A stretch of DNA of 64,000 nucleotides from an uncultured Poribacteria bacterium (GCA_958295855.1 OY282383.1:626481-690480), one strand, 5' to 3'; shown: positions 9,025 through 18,449, numbered from the stretch's first letter. The notes: generated by a model not told the origin, from the letters alone. Numbers and translations are program-made.

Positions 9025-10308
9025 CTACCTGTATCTCAGCCAAACCGTCACGATGAGGTTCGTAAATGAAGCAGCGAAATTCAGGACGCGCCAATCAATG
9101 CGCATCCGTTCCGGAATCCGGAGCTGATCATTGGGGTTGAGGTAAATCGTTGCTTGTGCCTGATCGAAGTTAAGTTCTTGTTGTGTTCCATCTGCTCGCG
9201 TAAGGAGACACTTTTTGGGGTTCGCTTTCTCCTCGTTGAACCCGCCCGCCATTGCAACCGCCTGGCCTAAAAGCGTTGGCTCCGTGATAACATATTGCCC
9301 TGGCTTATCCACTGCGCCGGTAACGCTTATTTTAGCCTCCGCTAATGGGACATATAAGGTATCCCCTGGTGCCAACATGGCATTGACGTTTTCCAAGGTG
9401 AGATCGACTAAGGTGCGCCCTGTATTCGTAATAATTTCTGCCTTTTTCAAGTCTGCGAAGTCAGTTCTGGAGCCGCCTGCGAGTTTCAACGCCTGAATTG
9501 CGTCGATCTGCTGTGTTGCTATCGGGATGGGATAGAGCCCCGGTGCTGTCACGGCTCCTATCACACGAATCCTGCGTTGTGCATAAACGGAAGGGATGAT
9601 GACAATATCGTAGTCTTTCAAGGGAATGTCGGGCCCGCCTGTTTCGAGGAGTTCCAAAAAATTGACTGTCTGGTTAAGTTTTCCGTTGCGCCAGATACCA
9701 ACTTTGGTTAGATCGGCGAGTTCGTAGTTGATGCCTGCCGCCGCCAAGGCATGCATCAGATAAACTTGTCCCATGGCAAAGACGTGCGGGTTTCCTCTGG
9801 TTCTCGCTTCAACCGCGCCGAGGACGAGGATGTTGCGTCTGGGTTGCATCATCGTCACAAACACGCGGGCACTGGGGAGGTGTTGAGAGAAAGCGGCCTG
9901 CATCTGTGCTTCAAGTTCAAAAACCGTCAAATCCGCTGCTTTAATAAGCCCGATGAGCGGATAGGAAATATAGCCATCAGGTTGAACTGGCACGGCAATC
10001 CGGTCCTTGGTATATTCAGGGTATCCTTCGACTGTGACAACAATACTATCGCCAACTTGCAGTGTATAGGTTGATAATTCTGGGGGATTTCCATTTTTGC
10101 TGGCAATGGGTATCTCCCCCTGCTTTGCAGCCGGTGGCTCTACCGCGAAAACGTTCGCTGCAAAACTGAAGGGCACCAAAATTAGCAGGAGTATATGAAC
10201 TAACAATTCGGTTTCTGCTCGGTTTTGTCCAGGTGGTATATGGTTTCCCCTGCAAAGCAGGGGTAAAATACCTGTGTCCAAAACCGGTTTTAGACACCTT
10301 TCTAGCAT
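9025..10308 (-). CDS. Polysaccharide export protein (Wza-like, SLBB domains)
   Basis: About 427 residues as opened, an outer-membrane or periplasmic polysaccharide exporter. It has a poly-export domain (LQVGDSIVVTVEGYPEY .. PDGYISYPLIG) followed by at least two SLBB domains (RIRVIGAVTAPGLYPI and KISVTGAVDKPGQYVI). It precedes the Wzc-like kinase on the same strand and should work with it. The N-terminus is odd. The ATG at 10308 follows TTAGGAGAGAAA, but the first 35 codons are family B peptide interrupted by a family A palindrome (LPLLCRGNHIPPGQNRAETELL). Only then comes the signal-like ELLVHILLLILVPFSFAANVFA. A TTG at the end of the repeat is the alternative start. There is no lipobox Cys. 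A second, degenerate palindrome (10109-10134) lies after the signal. Confidence 0.85.
   Translation of the reverse strand: MLERCLKPVLDTGILPLLCRGNHIPPGQNRAETELLVHILLLILVPFSFAANVFAVEPPAAKQGEIPIASKNGNPPELSTYTLQVGDSIVVTVEGYPEYTKDRIAVPVQPDGYISYPLIGLIKAADLTVFELEAQMQAAFSQHLPSARVFVTMMQPRRNILVLGAVEARTRGNPHVFAMGQVYLMHALAAAGINYELADLTKVGIWRNGKLNQTVNFLELLETGGPDIPLKDYDIVIIPSVYAQRRIRVIGAVTAPGLYPIPIATQQIDAIQALKLAGGSRTDFADLKKAEIITNTGRTLVDLTLENVNAMLAPGDTLYVPLAEAKISVTGAVDKPGQYVITEPTLLGQAVAMAGGFNEEKANPKKCLLTRADGTQQELNFDQAQATIYLNPNDQLRIPERMRIDWRVLNFAASFTNLIVTVWLRYR
10235..10272. repeat. Family A palindrome in the 5' coding end of the Wza-like gene
   Basis: 38-bp palindrome, GGTAT ends and CCCCTGC-AAA-GCAGGGG core, inserted into the family B leader peptide. 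The reading frame from the SD-linked ATG at 10308 stays open through it. Confidence 0.85.
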
Positions 10309-10936
10309 TTTCTCTCCTAATTAAGCGTTAAAATACTTGCATCAGAAATCTCCGACGAGATTAGAAATGCCATGACTACTACAACAAAAACCGTTGGGAC
10401 TAGGCAACAACGTTGTTCGCTAATCCCTCACAACATGGCTGCAATGACATAAGAATTGCGCGACGACAAACCTTCGTATATACGTGAAATTTATCTATTT
10501 GTGGTGCTTTAGATACAGTGCCTTCATTAATTCTTCAAAATATTTTAGCAGGTGTTCGGCAAAAATGCAAATGAAATTGTTAAAAAACTACAGATTTTTA
10601 ACATACCTTGCGGAGTTTGGTATATGCCCCTGTAAACAGGGGTTAATACCATACTATGCTTGCCCGTGTAGTTCGAAAGCCGTTACAGCTCTCGTCAGAG
10701 GACTCTTATGGAAACCTTGCGTCAGCGGTGGCATATCGCCCCGCTTTGCGGGGTAAATGCCTTTGCCTCCGACGAGAGCTACGAGGCGCGCTAATGCGCG
10801 CGTTTTTGGTATCTTGCCATTGGTATGTTACCCCCTGCTTTGCAGGGGCAGATACCATTGCTCAATTCTCCGCAAGGAATGACGAAAAAACGAAAAGTTG
10901 TTGCTTTAACTTGTGAAGTTGTGCTAATATAATCTT
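10309..10936. repeat. Intergenic region, rich in repeats
   Basis: Between the divergent wza-like and hldA genes. Holds the family B middle and tail (10310-10415), three family A palindromes (10617-10652, 10733-10770, 10823-10858), fragments reading CTCCGACGAGAGCTAC, and an A/T-rich 10480-10600 in which I see nothing. A TATAAT at 10927-10932 lies only five bases before the hldA GTG, so it would give a leaderless message if used. I would not rely on it. Confidence 0.7.
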
Positions 10937-12010
10937 GTGAACTTAAAAGGTGTTTTTGCACAACTTCAAGGCAAACGGGTGATGATTATCGGGGATATCA
11001 TCTTGGACGAATATATCTGGGGGGATGTGAATCGAATTTCGCCTGAAGCCCCTGTTCCGGTATTTGACATGACTGCAGAGGCGCACGGCTGTGGTGGTGC
11101 AGCGAATGTCGCTCAGAATGTTGCCAAGTTGGGAGGCAAGGCAGAACTGGTCGGTGTCATCGGGAAAGACAGGGAAGGCGAAAAGTTAGTCCAGATGCTT
11201 ACCGCGATGAATATTGGTGATGCCGGCATCTGTACGGATGTACAGCGGCCGACAAGCACGAAAACTCGCCTGCTTGCCAATACTGCCGCGACGAATACCG
11301 CGGCGGTAGGTACGGGCAGCGCCGGAAATCTGTCGTTACAGCAGGGTCACTATCTGCTCCGCATTGACCGGGAGTTCAAGGAACAAATCTCTATTGGGCT
11401 GAGGGAACACTTGTTGGGTGTTGTTGTTTCCCGATTAGCAGAGAGCGATGCAATTATCTTCTCGGACTACGACAAGGGGGTTGTAAGTGCGGCACTCATC
11501 AACGCAGTCGTGGCGCACGCTCAGCCTTATGGCGTACCGATTATCGTCGATCCGAAGCGGACGAACTTCTGGCAGTATAAAGGTGTAACGGCCCTCACAC
11601 CTAATCTTATGGAGGCGGGTGCTGCTGTCGATGAAAAAATTACGGATGCGGTACACCTCGTCGCTGTCGGTGAGAAAATTTTAGACCGGTTATCGCTCAA
11701 AGCACTGTTGATTACGCGGGAGGCAGAGGGCATGTCCCTATTTCAGCGCAATCCGGATGGCACCCTACAGGTAAATCACTTGCCTCCGCAATCCAGCACG
11801 GTGACGGATGTAACAGGCGCGGGGGATACGGTAGTCGCGGTCTTCACGCTTGCCCTCGCGGCGAACGTTGATATCCACAGTGCCGCCCAGCTGTCGAGCC
11901 TCGCCGGGGGGATTGTTGTTGGGAAAATGGGGTGTGCAACCGTCACGCCAGCGGAGCTGCTTCACGCGATTGAGACACTAACGTGCATTCCGGTAGATAC
12001 CAAGTTGTGA
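10937..12010 (+). CDS. hldA: D-glycero-beta-D-manno-heptose-7-phosphate kinase (HldA / RfaE domain I)
   Basis: 357 residues, PfkB/ribokinase family. It phosphorylates heptose 7-phosphate at C1 for ADP-heptose synthesis of LPS inner core. Seen: GDIILDEYIWGDVNRISPEAPVPV at residues 18-41, GCGGAANVAQNVAKLGG (substrate glycine motif), DYDKGVV, and the catalytic TGAGDTVVAVF near residue 295. It is a stand-alone kinase; the cytidylyl/adenylyltransferase half of HldE is missing and must be elsewhere. GTG start at 10937. The next gene encodes the matching bisphosphate phosphatase, so two consecutive steps sit together. Confidence 0.9.
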   Translation: MNLKGVFAQLQGKRVMIIGDIILDEYIWGDVNRISPEAPVPVFDMTAEAHGCGGAANVAQNVAKLGGKAELVGVIGKDREGEKLVQMLTAMNIGDAGICTDVQRPTSTKTRLLANTAATNTAAVGTGSAGNLSLQQGHYLLRIDREFKEQISIGLREHLLGVVVSRLAESDAIIFSDYDKGVVSAALINAVVAHAQPYGVPIIVDPKRTNFWQYKGVTALTPNLMEAGAAVDEKITDAVHLVAVGEKILDRLSLKALLITREAEGMSLFQRNPDGTLQVNHLPPQSSTVTDVTGAGDTVVAVFTLALAANVDIHSAAQLSSLAGGIVVGKMGCATVTPAELLHAIETLTCIPVDTKL

Positions 12011-12090
12011 GTGACTAGCGAACAACTTTTTTATTTCTTACATTGTTGTGAGTGACTCGCGCAAACTTTTTTATTTCTTACATTCAGCCG
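12011..12090 (+). repeat. Tandem pair of family E repeat (GTGAGTGACT..CTTTTTTATTTCTTAC)
   Basis: Two near copies about 40 bp apart of GTGAGTGACTAGCGAACAAC followed by TTTTTTATTTCTTAC. A single copy recurs at 27241-27278 and a partial one at 56307-56330. No gene. Confidence 0.8.
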
Positions 12091-12126
12091 CGGAGAACAG
12101 GGTACACCGCAAGGAACGACGAAAAC

Positions 12127-12741
12127 ATGAAAACCGTCTTTCTCGACCGGGATGGTGTTATTAACCGGAACCCGCCGAATAAAGGGTATGTCCGGACGTG
12201 TGCAGCGTTCGCCTTCATCCCGAATGCGCTGCAAGCCATCCGCACCCTGAGCGAAAGCGGTTATCGGATTATTGTGGTAACCAATCAAGCCGGAATTGGG
12301 AAAGGCATTTTCACCGAGCAGAACCTGATGGAGATTCATCACCGGATGGTTACCGAAATTGCCCAAGCAGGCGGACAGATTGATGCAGTTTACTACTGTC
12401 CACACCACCCCGATGCAGGGTGCGAATGCCGAAAGCCGAAGCCAGGGATGTTAATACAAGCCGCACGCGAACACGATATCGACGTGTCACAAGCTTATGT
12501 CATTGGTGATTCAATCACGGATATCGAGGCATCCCGACGCGCGGGATCCTTACCAATCCTGGTCTTAACGGGACACGGGCGAGATACCTATCGCGGCTAT
12601 ATCCGTTCTGCACCGGCCGCTACAAAAAGGGTATTAACCCCTGCAAAGCAGGGGAAATATGCCCTGCCTGACAAAATCTTTACAGATCTTGCCGCAGCCG
12701 CACGCTGGTTAACATTGCCGCACAAACCTCCGAGAACGTAG
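12127..12741 (+). CDS. gmhB: D-glycero-beta-D-manno-heptose-1,7-bisphosphate 7-phosphatase
   Basis: 204 residues, HAD superfamily. It removes the 7-phosphate after the HldA step. Motifs: nucleophile DRDGVIN (residues 6-12), VVTNQAGIGKG, the Zn-loop CPHHPDAGCECRKPKPG, and YVIGDSITDIEASRRAG with the acidic pair. Start chosen at ATG 12127, which follows CCGCAAGGAACGACGAAAAC; upstream in-frame codons are repeat. Near the C-terminus a family A palindrome (12630-12663) adds about 11 residues (RVLTPAKQGKYA) in frame, after the catalytic core, so activity is probably kept. Confidence 0.9.
   Translation: MKTVFLDRDGVINRNPPNKGYVRTCAAFAFIPNALQAIRTLSESGYRIIVVTNQAGIGKGIFTEQNLMEIHHRMVTEIAQAGGQIDAVYYCPHHPDAGCECRKPKPGMLIQAAREHDIDVSQAYVIGDSITDIEASRRAGSLPILVLTGHGRDTYRGYIRSAPAATKRVLTPAKQGKYALPDKIFTDLAAAARWLTLPHKPPRT
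12630..12663. repeat. Family A palindrome inside gmhB, in frame
   Basis: 34-bp copy, GGTATTAACCCCTGC-AAA-GCAGGGG..ATGCC. It keeps the frame and lies in the C-terminal tail region of the phosphatase. Confidence 0.9.
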
Positions 12742-12765
12742 TACACCGCAAGGAAAGACGAAAGC

Positions 12766-14226
12766 ATGATCCGAAAAAAAATCGAAACCCGTACGGCGCA
12801 CGCTGGTGTTATCGGCCTCGGCTATGTCGGGCTACCCCTCATGGTTGCTATTGCGAATGCCGGCTTTCGGGTCACGGGGATTGATATTTGTCCCCAAAAA
12901 GTTGCACGATTAAAACGCGGCATCTCAGACGTTCCCGATGTCACCGATGCAGTACTCGCCCCCCTTATCGCGTCCGGGCAGGTTCAGGTGACGACAGACT
13001 ACAGCGTACTGCGTGAATTGGATACCGTCAACATTTGCGTGCCAACCCCTTTGGGTGAAAACAGAACGCCGGATATGCAGTGTATCGTCGCTGCGGTTCA
13101 GCAAATTGCAAAATACCTGCATCCGGAACAATTGGTTATTCTCGAAAGTACCACCTACCCCGGTACAACGGAAGAGATTGTGCTGCCAACGCTTGCCTGT
13201 CACATGGAAAGTGCCGCACAAACCTCCGACGAGGGTTACCCTGCAATGCCAGACCTATCTTGCAACCTGACTTCTCCGCAGGGAAAGACGAAAGGTCGAG
13301 ATGCGGCTGAAGAGGGGTGTAACACCCAGTTCGCATGTCTCAGTACGGATTCACCTGAGCCTATACAGGTAGGCCGCGATTTCTATCTCGCTTTTTCACC
13401 CGAACGAATTGAGCCCGGAAATAGCACCTACTTCATGACAAATACGCCCAAGATTGTCGGGGGCGTTACCCCGAAATGCACGCAAGTCGCCAGGTCCTTC
13501 TATGAGCAGTTTATCAATAAAACGCACGCCGTCTCCTCGCCACGAACGGCAGAAATGGTTAAACTTTTAGAAAACACGTTTCGGAGTGTCAATATCGGGT
13601 TAATCAATGAAGTTGCCCTTATTTGCGACCGTATGGATTTAGATGTGTGGGAAATTATTGATGCTGCTGCCACGAAACCCTTCGGATTTATGCCTTTCTA
13701 CCCCGGGCCAGGGCTCGGGGGCCACTGCATCCCTGTCGATCCGCACTATCTTTCTTGGAAAGCGCGCACCTATCAATACCACGCGCGATTTATTGAACTC
13801 GCCAGCGAGATTAACAGTGCTATGCCCAAATATGTGCTCGACAAAATCAGTCATGCACTCAATCTACATCGCAAACCGCTCAACGGTTCAAAACTCTTAA
13901 TCTTAGGAGTCGCTTACAAAAAAGATGTCGGCGACACTCGTGAATCCCCCGCCCTTGAAGTCATTCGATTAATTCTTGACAAAAAAGCGGATTTTTTATA
14001 TCATGATCCCTATGTACCATCCCTGCCGCTTGATGGAAGCCTAAAAACCTATCGTTCTGAACCTTTAACGGCCGCTTTGGTGCAAAGTGTTGATTGCGTT
14101 GTGATTCTAACAGACCACGGTGTCATAGATTACGGGTGGGTTGTCAAACACGCCCCAGTCGTTGTTGACACCCGCAACGCCACCCACACCATCCAGCATG
14201 GACAGGAAAAAATTATTAAAATTTAA
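12766..14226 (+). CDS. UDP-sugar 6-dehydrogenase (UDP-Glc/UDP-HexNAc type, WbpA-like)
   Basis: 486 residues. NAD-dependent oxidation of a UDP-sugar to a uronic acid for surface polysaccharide. N-terminal Rossmann motif GVIGLGYVGLPLMVAIANAG (residues 14-33), central SPERIEPGN and the GGHCIPVDPHYL motif typical of UDP-HexNAc dehydrogenases; LGVAYKKDVGDTRESPA in the C-terminal domain. Unusual: about 50 extra residues (roughly 145-200, DNA about 13203-13365) between LPTLACHMES and VGRDFYLAFSPERI. They contain repeat-like DNA (ACCTCCGACGAGGG, CCGCAGGGAAAGACGAAAG) and read as low complexity with several Cys. Start ATG 12766 follows CCGCAAGGAAAGACGAAAGC. Substrate identity not certain. Confidence 0.88.
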   Translation: MIRKKIETRTAHAGVIGLGYVGLPLMVAIANAGFRVTGIDICPQKVARLKRGISDVPDVTDAVLAPLIASGQVQVTTDYSVLRELDTVNICVPTPLGENRTPDMQCIVAAVQQIAKYLHPEQLVILESTTYPGTTEEIVLPTLACHMESAAQTSDEGYPAMPDLSCNLTSPQGKTKGRDAAEEGCNTQFACLSTDSPEPIQVGRDFYLAFSPERIEPGNSTYFMTNTPKIVGGVTPKCTQVARSFYEQFINKTHAVSSPRTAEMVKLLENTFRSVNIGLINEVALICDRMDLDVWEIIDAAATKPFGFMPFYPGPGLGGHCIPVDPHYLSWKARTYQYHARFIELASEINSAMPKYVLDKISHALNLHRKPLNGSKLLILGVAYKKDVGDTRESPALEVIRLILDKKADFLYHDPYVPSLPLDGSLKTYRSEPLTAALVQSVDCVVILTDHGVIDYGWVVKHAPVVVDTRNATHTIQHGQEKIIKI

Positions 14227-14435
14227 CCTTTTAACAATTCGGTTTCTGCTCGGTTTTGTCCGTTGTCCAAAACCGGTTCTCGATGCGTTTGTAGGGGGTA
14301 GGCACAAGGCACTACCCCTACGGATTGCGGTTGCATCAGAAATCTGCCAATGGTATAAACCCCCTTGTAAATAGGGGAAACCAATACCACCGCAACTACA
14401 AGCCTTGGAACTAGGCAACAACAAAAAAATGAGCA
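14227..14435. repeat. Family B composite copy with family C and family A inserts
   Basis: Head (TTAACAATTCGGTTTCTGC.., 14230-14290), family C (14294-14322), diverged palindrome (14350-14390) and tail (GGAACTAGGCAACAACAAAAA, to about 14427). It lies between two plus-strand genes, so it is antisense to them, unlike copies in the minus-strand blocks. Confidence 0.85.
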
Positions 14436-14459
14436 CAACATTTCGGAGTATAATTAATT

Positions 14460-16025
14460 ATGTCAGACCCGAATATAAAATTACAAATACGGCGGGACCA
14501 GTTCACGTGGTTTCTAGACCTGCTTTTAGATGAAAGAGAGATTTTCCAACTCATCGCGTCTGTAGGTATCATTCCAGATGTAGACAGGCTATATGCGTTG
14601 TCCAAACGGGAGTTGTTGGAGCACCTCACAGATGCCTTTTTTACAGAAACAACTGTTGAAGCGTCAGCGAAGCAGTTCTTCTCGGAAAAGGGGCACACGG
14701 CGGTGTCCCGAGTCGGCTATATGGAAGTTGCCGAAATTGAATCCTTTTTCAAAACGTCCGATGTTCTCATAGAAGCAGGCGAATTTGCAGAAGTTGTCTG
14801 GGCACTTTTAACGGACCGGCGCACCGAGGTAGTTGAACACGGTTACAAACTCTTCAACGCGACATATCAAACTTTAGGTGCGGAGAGTCTCCAAGAGGGC
14901 GTAAACGGGTACGAGAACCAGGCGACAGCAGAGCAGGTCGAAGAAATCCGTGCGAAGTATGCGTACGATCTGGAGGGCGTACGGCGGCAGTCTGAAGACG
15001 ATGCCCGTCACATGGAGCAACTGGAACGAGAGTTCGCAGATTTCAAGGCGCACTCTGGTATCCTTGAGAAGAAATATAACCGGCTCGATCAACACTGTGC
15101 TTTCCTGCTCGAAGAAAACGAAGGCCTGAAAGCCAAAGCGCAAGCGTATGACACTAATGAGAGACGGATGAAAGCACTTGAACAGGAAAACCAACTCCTC
15201 CACGAGCGCGTGGCACAGCATGTGGAAGACAACGCCGCGCTGCAACAACTGGTCGAAGATACTCAGCAAATACGGGCGGAAAAGGAGCGCATGGAGGCAC
15301 AATTGAAAGAATATGAGCGAATCAAGGCGGCAAAGGAGACGCTATCCGCAGACCTCAAGTTAGTTGAGGAAGCTGTCTACAAAGGCTACCAAGGGCTCGA
15401 AGAATTTCAAACGCACCTTGAGAGCCAATTGGATATGTTTCAAAAATACCATGAAGCCGCGCGCGGGGCACTGAACCAGATCCGCCAAACTATGACATAT
15501 TTAGATACGCCGCAACTCGCCGACGCCGAAGCGGGGTACGCACCGACCTCCGAACAACCTCGCGTCGGCGTGTTTGTTGATGTCCAAAATATGTTTTACG
15601 CTGCCAAAGACCGGTTCGGACGCCGAGTGGATTATATAAAACTCCTCGACCTGATAGTTGGCCCCCGAGACCTCATGATGGCTTACGCCTATGTCGTACA
15701 GATACCCGAAATCAATCAGTCCAGTTTTCTCTCTCTCTTGGAACATAACGGGTACACCATTAAAAGCAAGGATTTACGCTTGCGAGGCGACGGCTCCGCT
15801 AAGGGCGATTGGGATGTCGGGATTGCCGTTGATGTCGTCTCAATGCTAGGCACGTTGGATGTCGTGATTTTGGCAAGCGGCGATGGCGATTTTTGCCCGC
15901 TCGCAGAACTCATCAAGCAACAGGATAAACGGGTAGAGGTTGTCGCTTTTGAACACAATACCTCTATGGATTTACAACAAATCGCAGATCAGTTCTTTCC
16001 AATTGGAGACGAATTGCTCATCTAA
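14460..16025 (+). CDS. NYN-domain protein with long coiled coil
   Basis: 521 residues. N-terminal helical region (1-150), a long coiled coil rich in Glu/Lys/Gln (about 155-330), then a C-terminal NYN/LabA-type PIN-like domain (about 360-521): VGVFVDVQNMFYAAKD, KGDWDVGIAVDVVSML, DVVILASGDGDFCPLAELIK. The aspartates in VDVQN, WDVGIAVD and SGDGDF match the acidic metal site of this predicted RNase family. Target RNA unknown. The DNA methyltransferase gene begins 9 bp after its stop, suggesting one transcript. It could be a regulatory RNase, or part of a defence-like pair; the latter is speculation. Confidence 0.8.
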   Translation: MSDPNIKLQIRRDQFTWFLDLLLDEREIFQLIASVGIIPDVDRLYALSKRELLEHLTDAFFTETTVEASAKQFFSEKGHTAVSRVGYMEVAEIESFFKTSDVLIEAGEFAEVVWALLTDRRTEVVEHGYKLFNATYQTLGAESLQEGVNGYENQATAEQVEEIRAKYAYDLEGVRRQSEDDARHMEQLEREFADFKAHSGILEKKYNRLDQHCAFLLEENEGLKAKAQAYDTNERRMKALEQENQLLHERVAQHVEDNAALQQLVEDTQQIRAEKERMEAQLKEYERIKAAKETLSADLKLVEEAVYKGYQGLEEFQTHLESQLDMFQKYHEAARGALNQIRQTMTYLDTPQLADAEAGYAPTSEQPRVGVFVDVQNMFYAAKDRFGRRVDYIKLLDLIVGPRDLMMAYAYVVQIPEINQSSFLSLLEHNGYTIKSKDLRLRGDGSAKGDWDVGIAVDVVSMLGTLDVVILASGDGDFCPLAELIKQQDKRVEVVAFEHNTSMDLQQIADQFFPIGDELLI

Positions 16026-16034
16026 TTTTAAAAA

Positions 16035-16736
16035 ATGGCTTTTCGGGAATTTCGCGTTGAGACTTCTGATTATTACGATTTTATGGATTCTCTGCCTGCT
16101 GCATCGGTTGATCTTATCCTGACAGATCCCCCGTATAACATCAGCAAAAAGACCGGTTTTTCATCCGTGGTAAATGGGGAGAAGAAATTCGCTGTTAGTA
16201 TGGATTTTGGCCCGTGGGATGAGACTGAGGTAAACCTTGAGGATATGTCAAAGGTGTTTTACAGAGCAATACGACGCGGGGGAACTGTCATCGTGTGGTA
16301 TGATATTTGGAAAATAGGTAGGTTGAAGGATGCAATGGAATGCGCGGGCTTTAAGATGATGCGACAGATTATCTGGCAGAAAACTAACCCTGTACCGCTG
16401 AATATGAAGGCAACCTATTTGTCGAATAGTCGAGAAATGGCGGTTGCGGGAGTCAAAGGTGGCAAGCCAACCTTCAATAGTGAATACGACCCTGGTGTTT
16501 ACGAGTATCCTATCCCGCGTCATAATGGAAACAGGGTGCACCCTACGCAAAAACCATTGACACTGTTTGAGGCTTTGGTGCAAAAACATAGTAACCAAGG
16601 AGATCTGGTGGTGGATCCGTTTCTGGGTTCAGGCACTACGGGGGTTGCCGCAGTCAGAAACTTCCGAAGATTCGCCGGGTGTGACTTAGATAGAAAATAT
16701 GTGAAAGTTGCACGTGAAAGGATAAGAAATAATTGA
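16035..16736 (+). CDS. DNA methyltransferase, beta class (N4-cytosine/N6-adenine)
   Basis: 233 residues. AdoMet-dependent amino-methyltransferase with the catalytic TDPPYNI motif near residue 33 and the AdoMet-binding DPFLGSGTTGVAA near the C-terminus (about 195-207). This motif order defines the beta class. The target-recognition part lies between them. No restriction endonuclease lies nearby, so it is an orphan or works with the NYN gene just upstream. The ATG at 16035 has a weak ribosome-binding site, consistent with coupling to the upstream gene. The recognition sequence cannot be read from the protein. Confidence 0.88.
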   Translation: MAFREFRVETSDYYDFMDSLPAASVDLILTDPPYNISKKTGFSSVVNGEKKFAVSMDFGPWDETEVNLEDMSKVFYRAIRRGGTVIVWYDIWKIGRLKDAMECAGFKMMRQIIWQKTNPVPLNMKATYLSNSREMAVAGVKGGKPTFNSEYDPGVYEYPIPRHNGNRVHPTQKPLTLFEALVQKHSNQGDLVVDPFLGSGTTGVAAVRNFRRFAGCDLDRKYVKVARERIRNN

Positions 16737-18325
16737 TTTTTTTACCAATTGGGTTTCTGCTACGGATTGCAGTTGCATCAGAAATCTCCGCCGAGATTTC
16801 CCACCGCATCACAACTACAACAGAAACCATTCGAACTAGGCAACAACAAAAAATTGAAAAGGCAAACTACGGTTCTCTTCTGCGCTTCCGGATCTGCCTC
16901 GTTCTCACGCTCCTTTCTGTACTTATTGCAGGAGTCGGAGAGGTTTGTAATCTCACCGCGGAATGGGCATCTTCAACAACACAAAACCTTCCGTTATGCA
17001 CAGCGCAAAACGAACAACACTTCCCTGTTCTCGTAGCCGATAGAGAAGGTGGGGCTATCGTGGCGTGGAGCGATGCACGAAACGCGAACCGCGATATTTT
17101 TGCACAGCGCGTCACTGCAACAGGCGAAATGCTCTGGCATACTGATGGCATCGAGATCTGCGGGTTGCCCTCATCGCAAAGTTGGCCACTCATTGTTGAT
17201 GATAGCAATGGTGGGGCAATCCTCGTCTGGGGCGATACCCGCCAAGGCAATCAGGATAGTTACGCACAACGTATCAATGCAAACGGAGAGAAATTGTGGA
17301 ACCCTGAAGGGGTGCCGGTCTGCACGCATCCCACTTTGCAAGATGATCTCAACGCTATCGCCGATGGACAAGGCGGCGTAATTGTGGTGTGGGAGGAGTG
17401 GCGAAACGGGAATCAGGATATCTATGCCCAAAGAATTGACAGCACTGGCACCCCTCTGTGGGAATCCAACGGTGTTCCTGTCTACATCGGTGCCGGAGAC
17501 CAGTACGACCCGGTCCTCCTCGCGGATGGCGAGGGCGGTGCTATTTTCGCTTGGTGGGATATCAGCACGCCTGAGTGGAACATTTTTGCGCAACGGCTTT
17601 CAGCGGATGGCGAACCCATGTGGCATTCGCCTGTGGGAGGGATTTCAAACCACGATGATGCCGCACCTTCCGCCGCTATTCCTGTCTGTACGGCAAAAGG
17701 GAACCAAGGCGCGCCGTCTGTTGTTACCGACGAAAACGGTGGCGCGTTCTTCATCTGGTCGGATTATCGAAATGATCCGAATTTTTACACAACTGCGCAG
17801 TTGTATGCCCAGCGTATAACGGGAGATGGCACGGCGTTATGGCAGAAGGATGGCCTGCCTATCTGTGAACTGCCTGTCAACCAACAACAACCCAGCTGCA
17901 TTCGCGATGGAGCAGGTGGATTTATCGTTGTGTGGTGGGACGAACGCGATATCTTCGCGGACATCTATGCACAACGGGTTAGTGCAGATGGCAAGGCGTT
18001 GTGGGACAGAGCGGGTGTTCCTGTCTGTACTGAGGCAGGGGTTCAGCGCGTGCCGCAGCTCGTTTCTGTTGATAACGGGGGTGCTATTGTCTATTGGCTT
18101 GATTATCGCGAAGACTTCGGCGATTCGACTGAGGATGCAATATACGCGCAACGCCTTGATGCGAACGGTGAACCGCTTTGGGAAAAGGATGGCGTGCCTG
18201 TTTGTACTGCACCCAAAGCACAAATTACGCCCCAAGCTGTGCCTATAGGTGTTGGGAGCGCAATTGTCGTCTGGAGCGATGCGCGCGGCGCGGATTACGA
18301 CATCTACATTCACCGCGTGCCATAG
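16733..18325 (+). CDS. Secreted repeat protein (propeller-like, VVWSDARN..DIYAQR repeats)
   Basis: Mature part of about 470 residues made of seven or so repeats of about 55-60 residues with the pattern GGAIVVWSDxRxxxxDIYAQRxxxxGExLWxxxGVPVC. This is a likely beta-propeller of unknown ligand. A hydrophobic signal lies at LCLVLTLLSVLIAGV-like residues about 52-70. The start is unclear: the TTG at 16733 opens a frame whose next 40 codons are family B repeat read antisense (ASEISAEISHRITTTTETI). No ATG exists between the repeat and the signal sequence, so either the repeat is translated or a non-ATG start is used. The stop codon is followed by a convergent gene. Confidence 0.65.
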   Translation: MIFLPIGFLLRIAVASEISAEISHRITTTTETIRTRQQQKIEKANYGSLLRFRICLVLTLLSVLIAGVGEVCNLTAEWASSTTQNLPLCTAQNEQHFPVLVADREGGAIVAWSDARNANRDIFAQRVTATGEMLWHTDGIEICGLPSSQSWPLIVDDSNGGAILVWGDTRQGNQDSYAQRINANGEKLWNPEGVPVCTHPTLQDDLNAIADGQGGVIVVWEEWRNGNQDIYAQRIDSTGTPLWESNGVPVYIGAGDQYDPVLLADGEGGAIFAWWDISTPEWNIFAQRLSADGEPMWHSPVGGISNHDDAAPSAAIPVCTAKGNQGAPSVVTDENGGAFFIWSDYRNDPNFYTTAQLYAQRITGDGTALWQKDGLPICELPVNQQQPSCIRDGAGGFIVVWWDERDIFADIYAQRVSADGKALWDRAGVPVCTEAGVQRVPQLVSVDNGGAIVYWLDYREDFGDSTEDAIYAQRLDANGEPLWEKDGVPVCTAPKAQITPQAVPIGVGSAIVVWSDARGADYDIYIHRVP

Positions 18326-18449
18326 TCATTATGGGGTAGGCACAAGGCACTACCCCTACGGATTGCGGTTGCATCAGAAATCTCCGACGAGATCTGCCAC
18401 AACGTCACAACTACAACAGAAACCATTGGAACTAGGCAACAACAAAAAC
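18326..18449. repeat. Family C plus family B tail between convergent genes
   Basis: Family C at 18331-18361, then the GATTGCGGTTGCATCAGAAA.. tail ending GGAACTAGGCAACAACAAAAA near 18448. No other content. Confidence 0.9.

Noticed and set aside
10927..10932. TATAAT as the hldA promoter
   Set aside because: Only five bases before the GTG and with a poor -35; kept as a note only.
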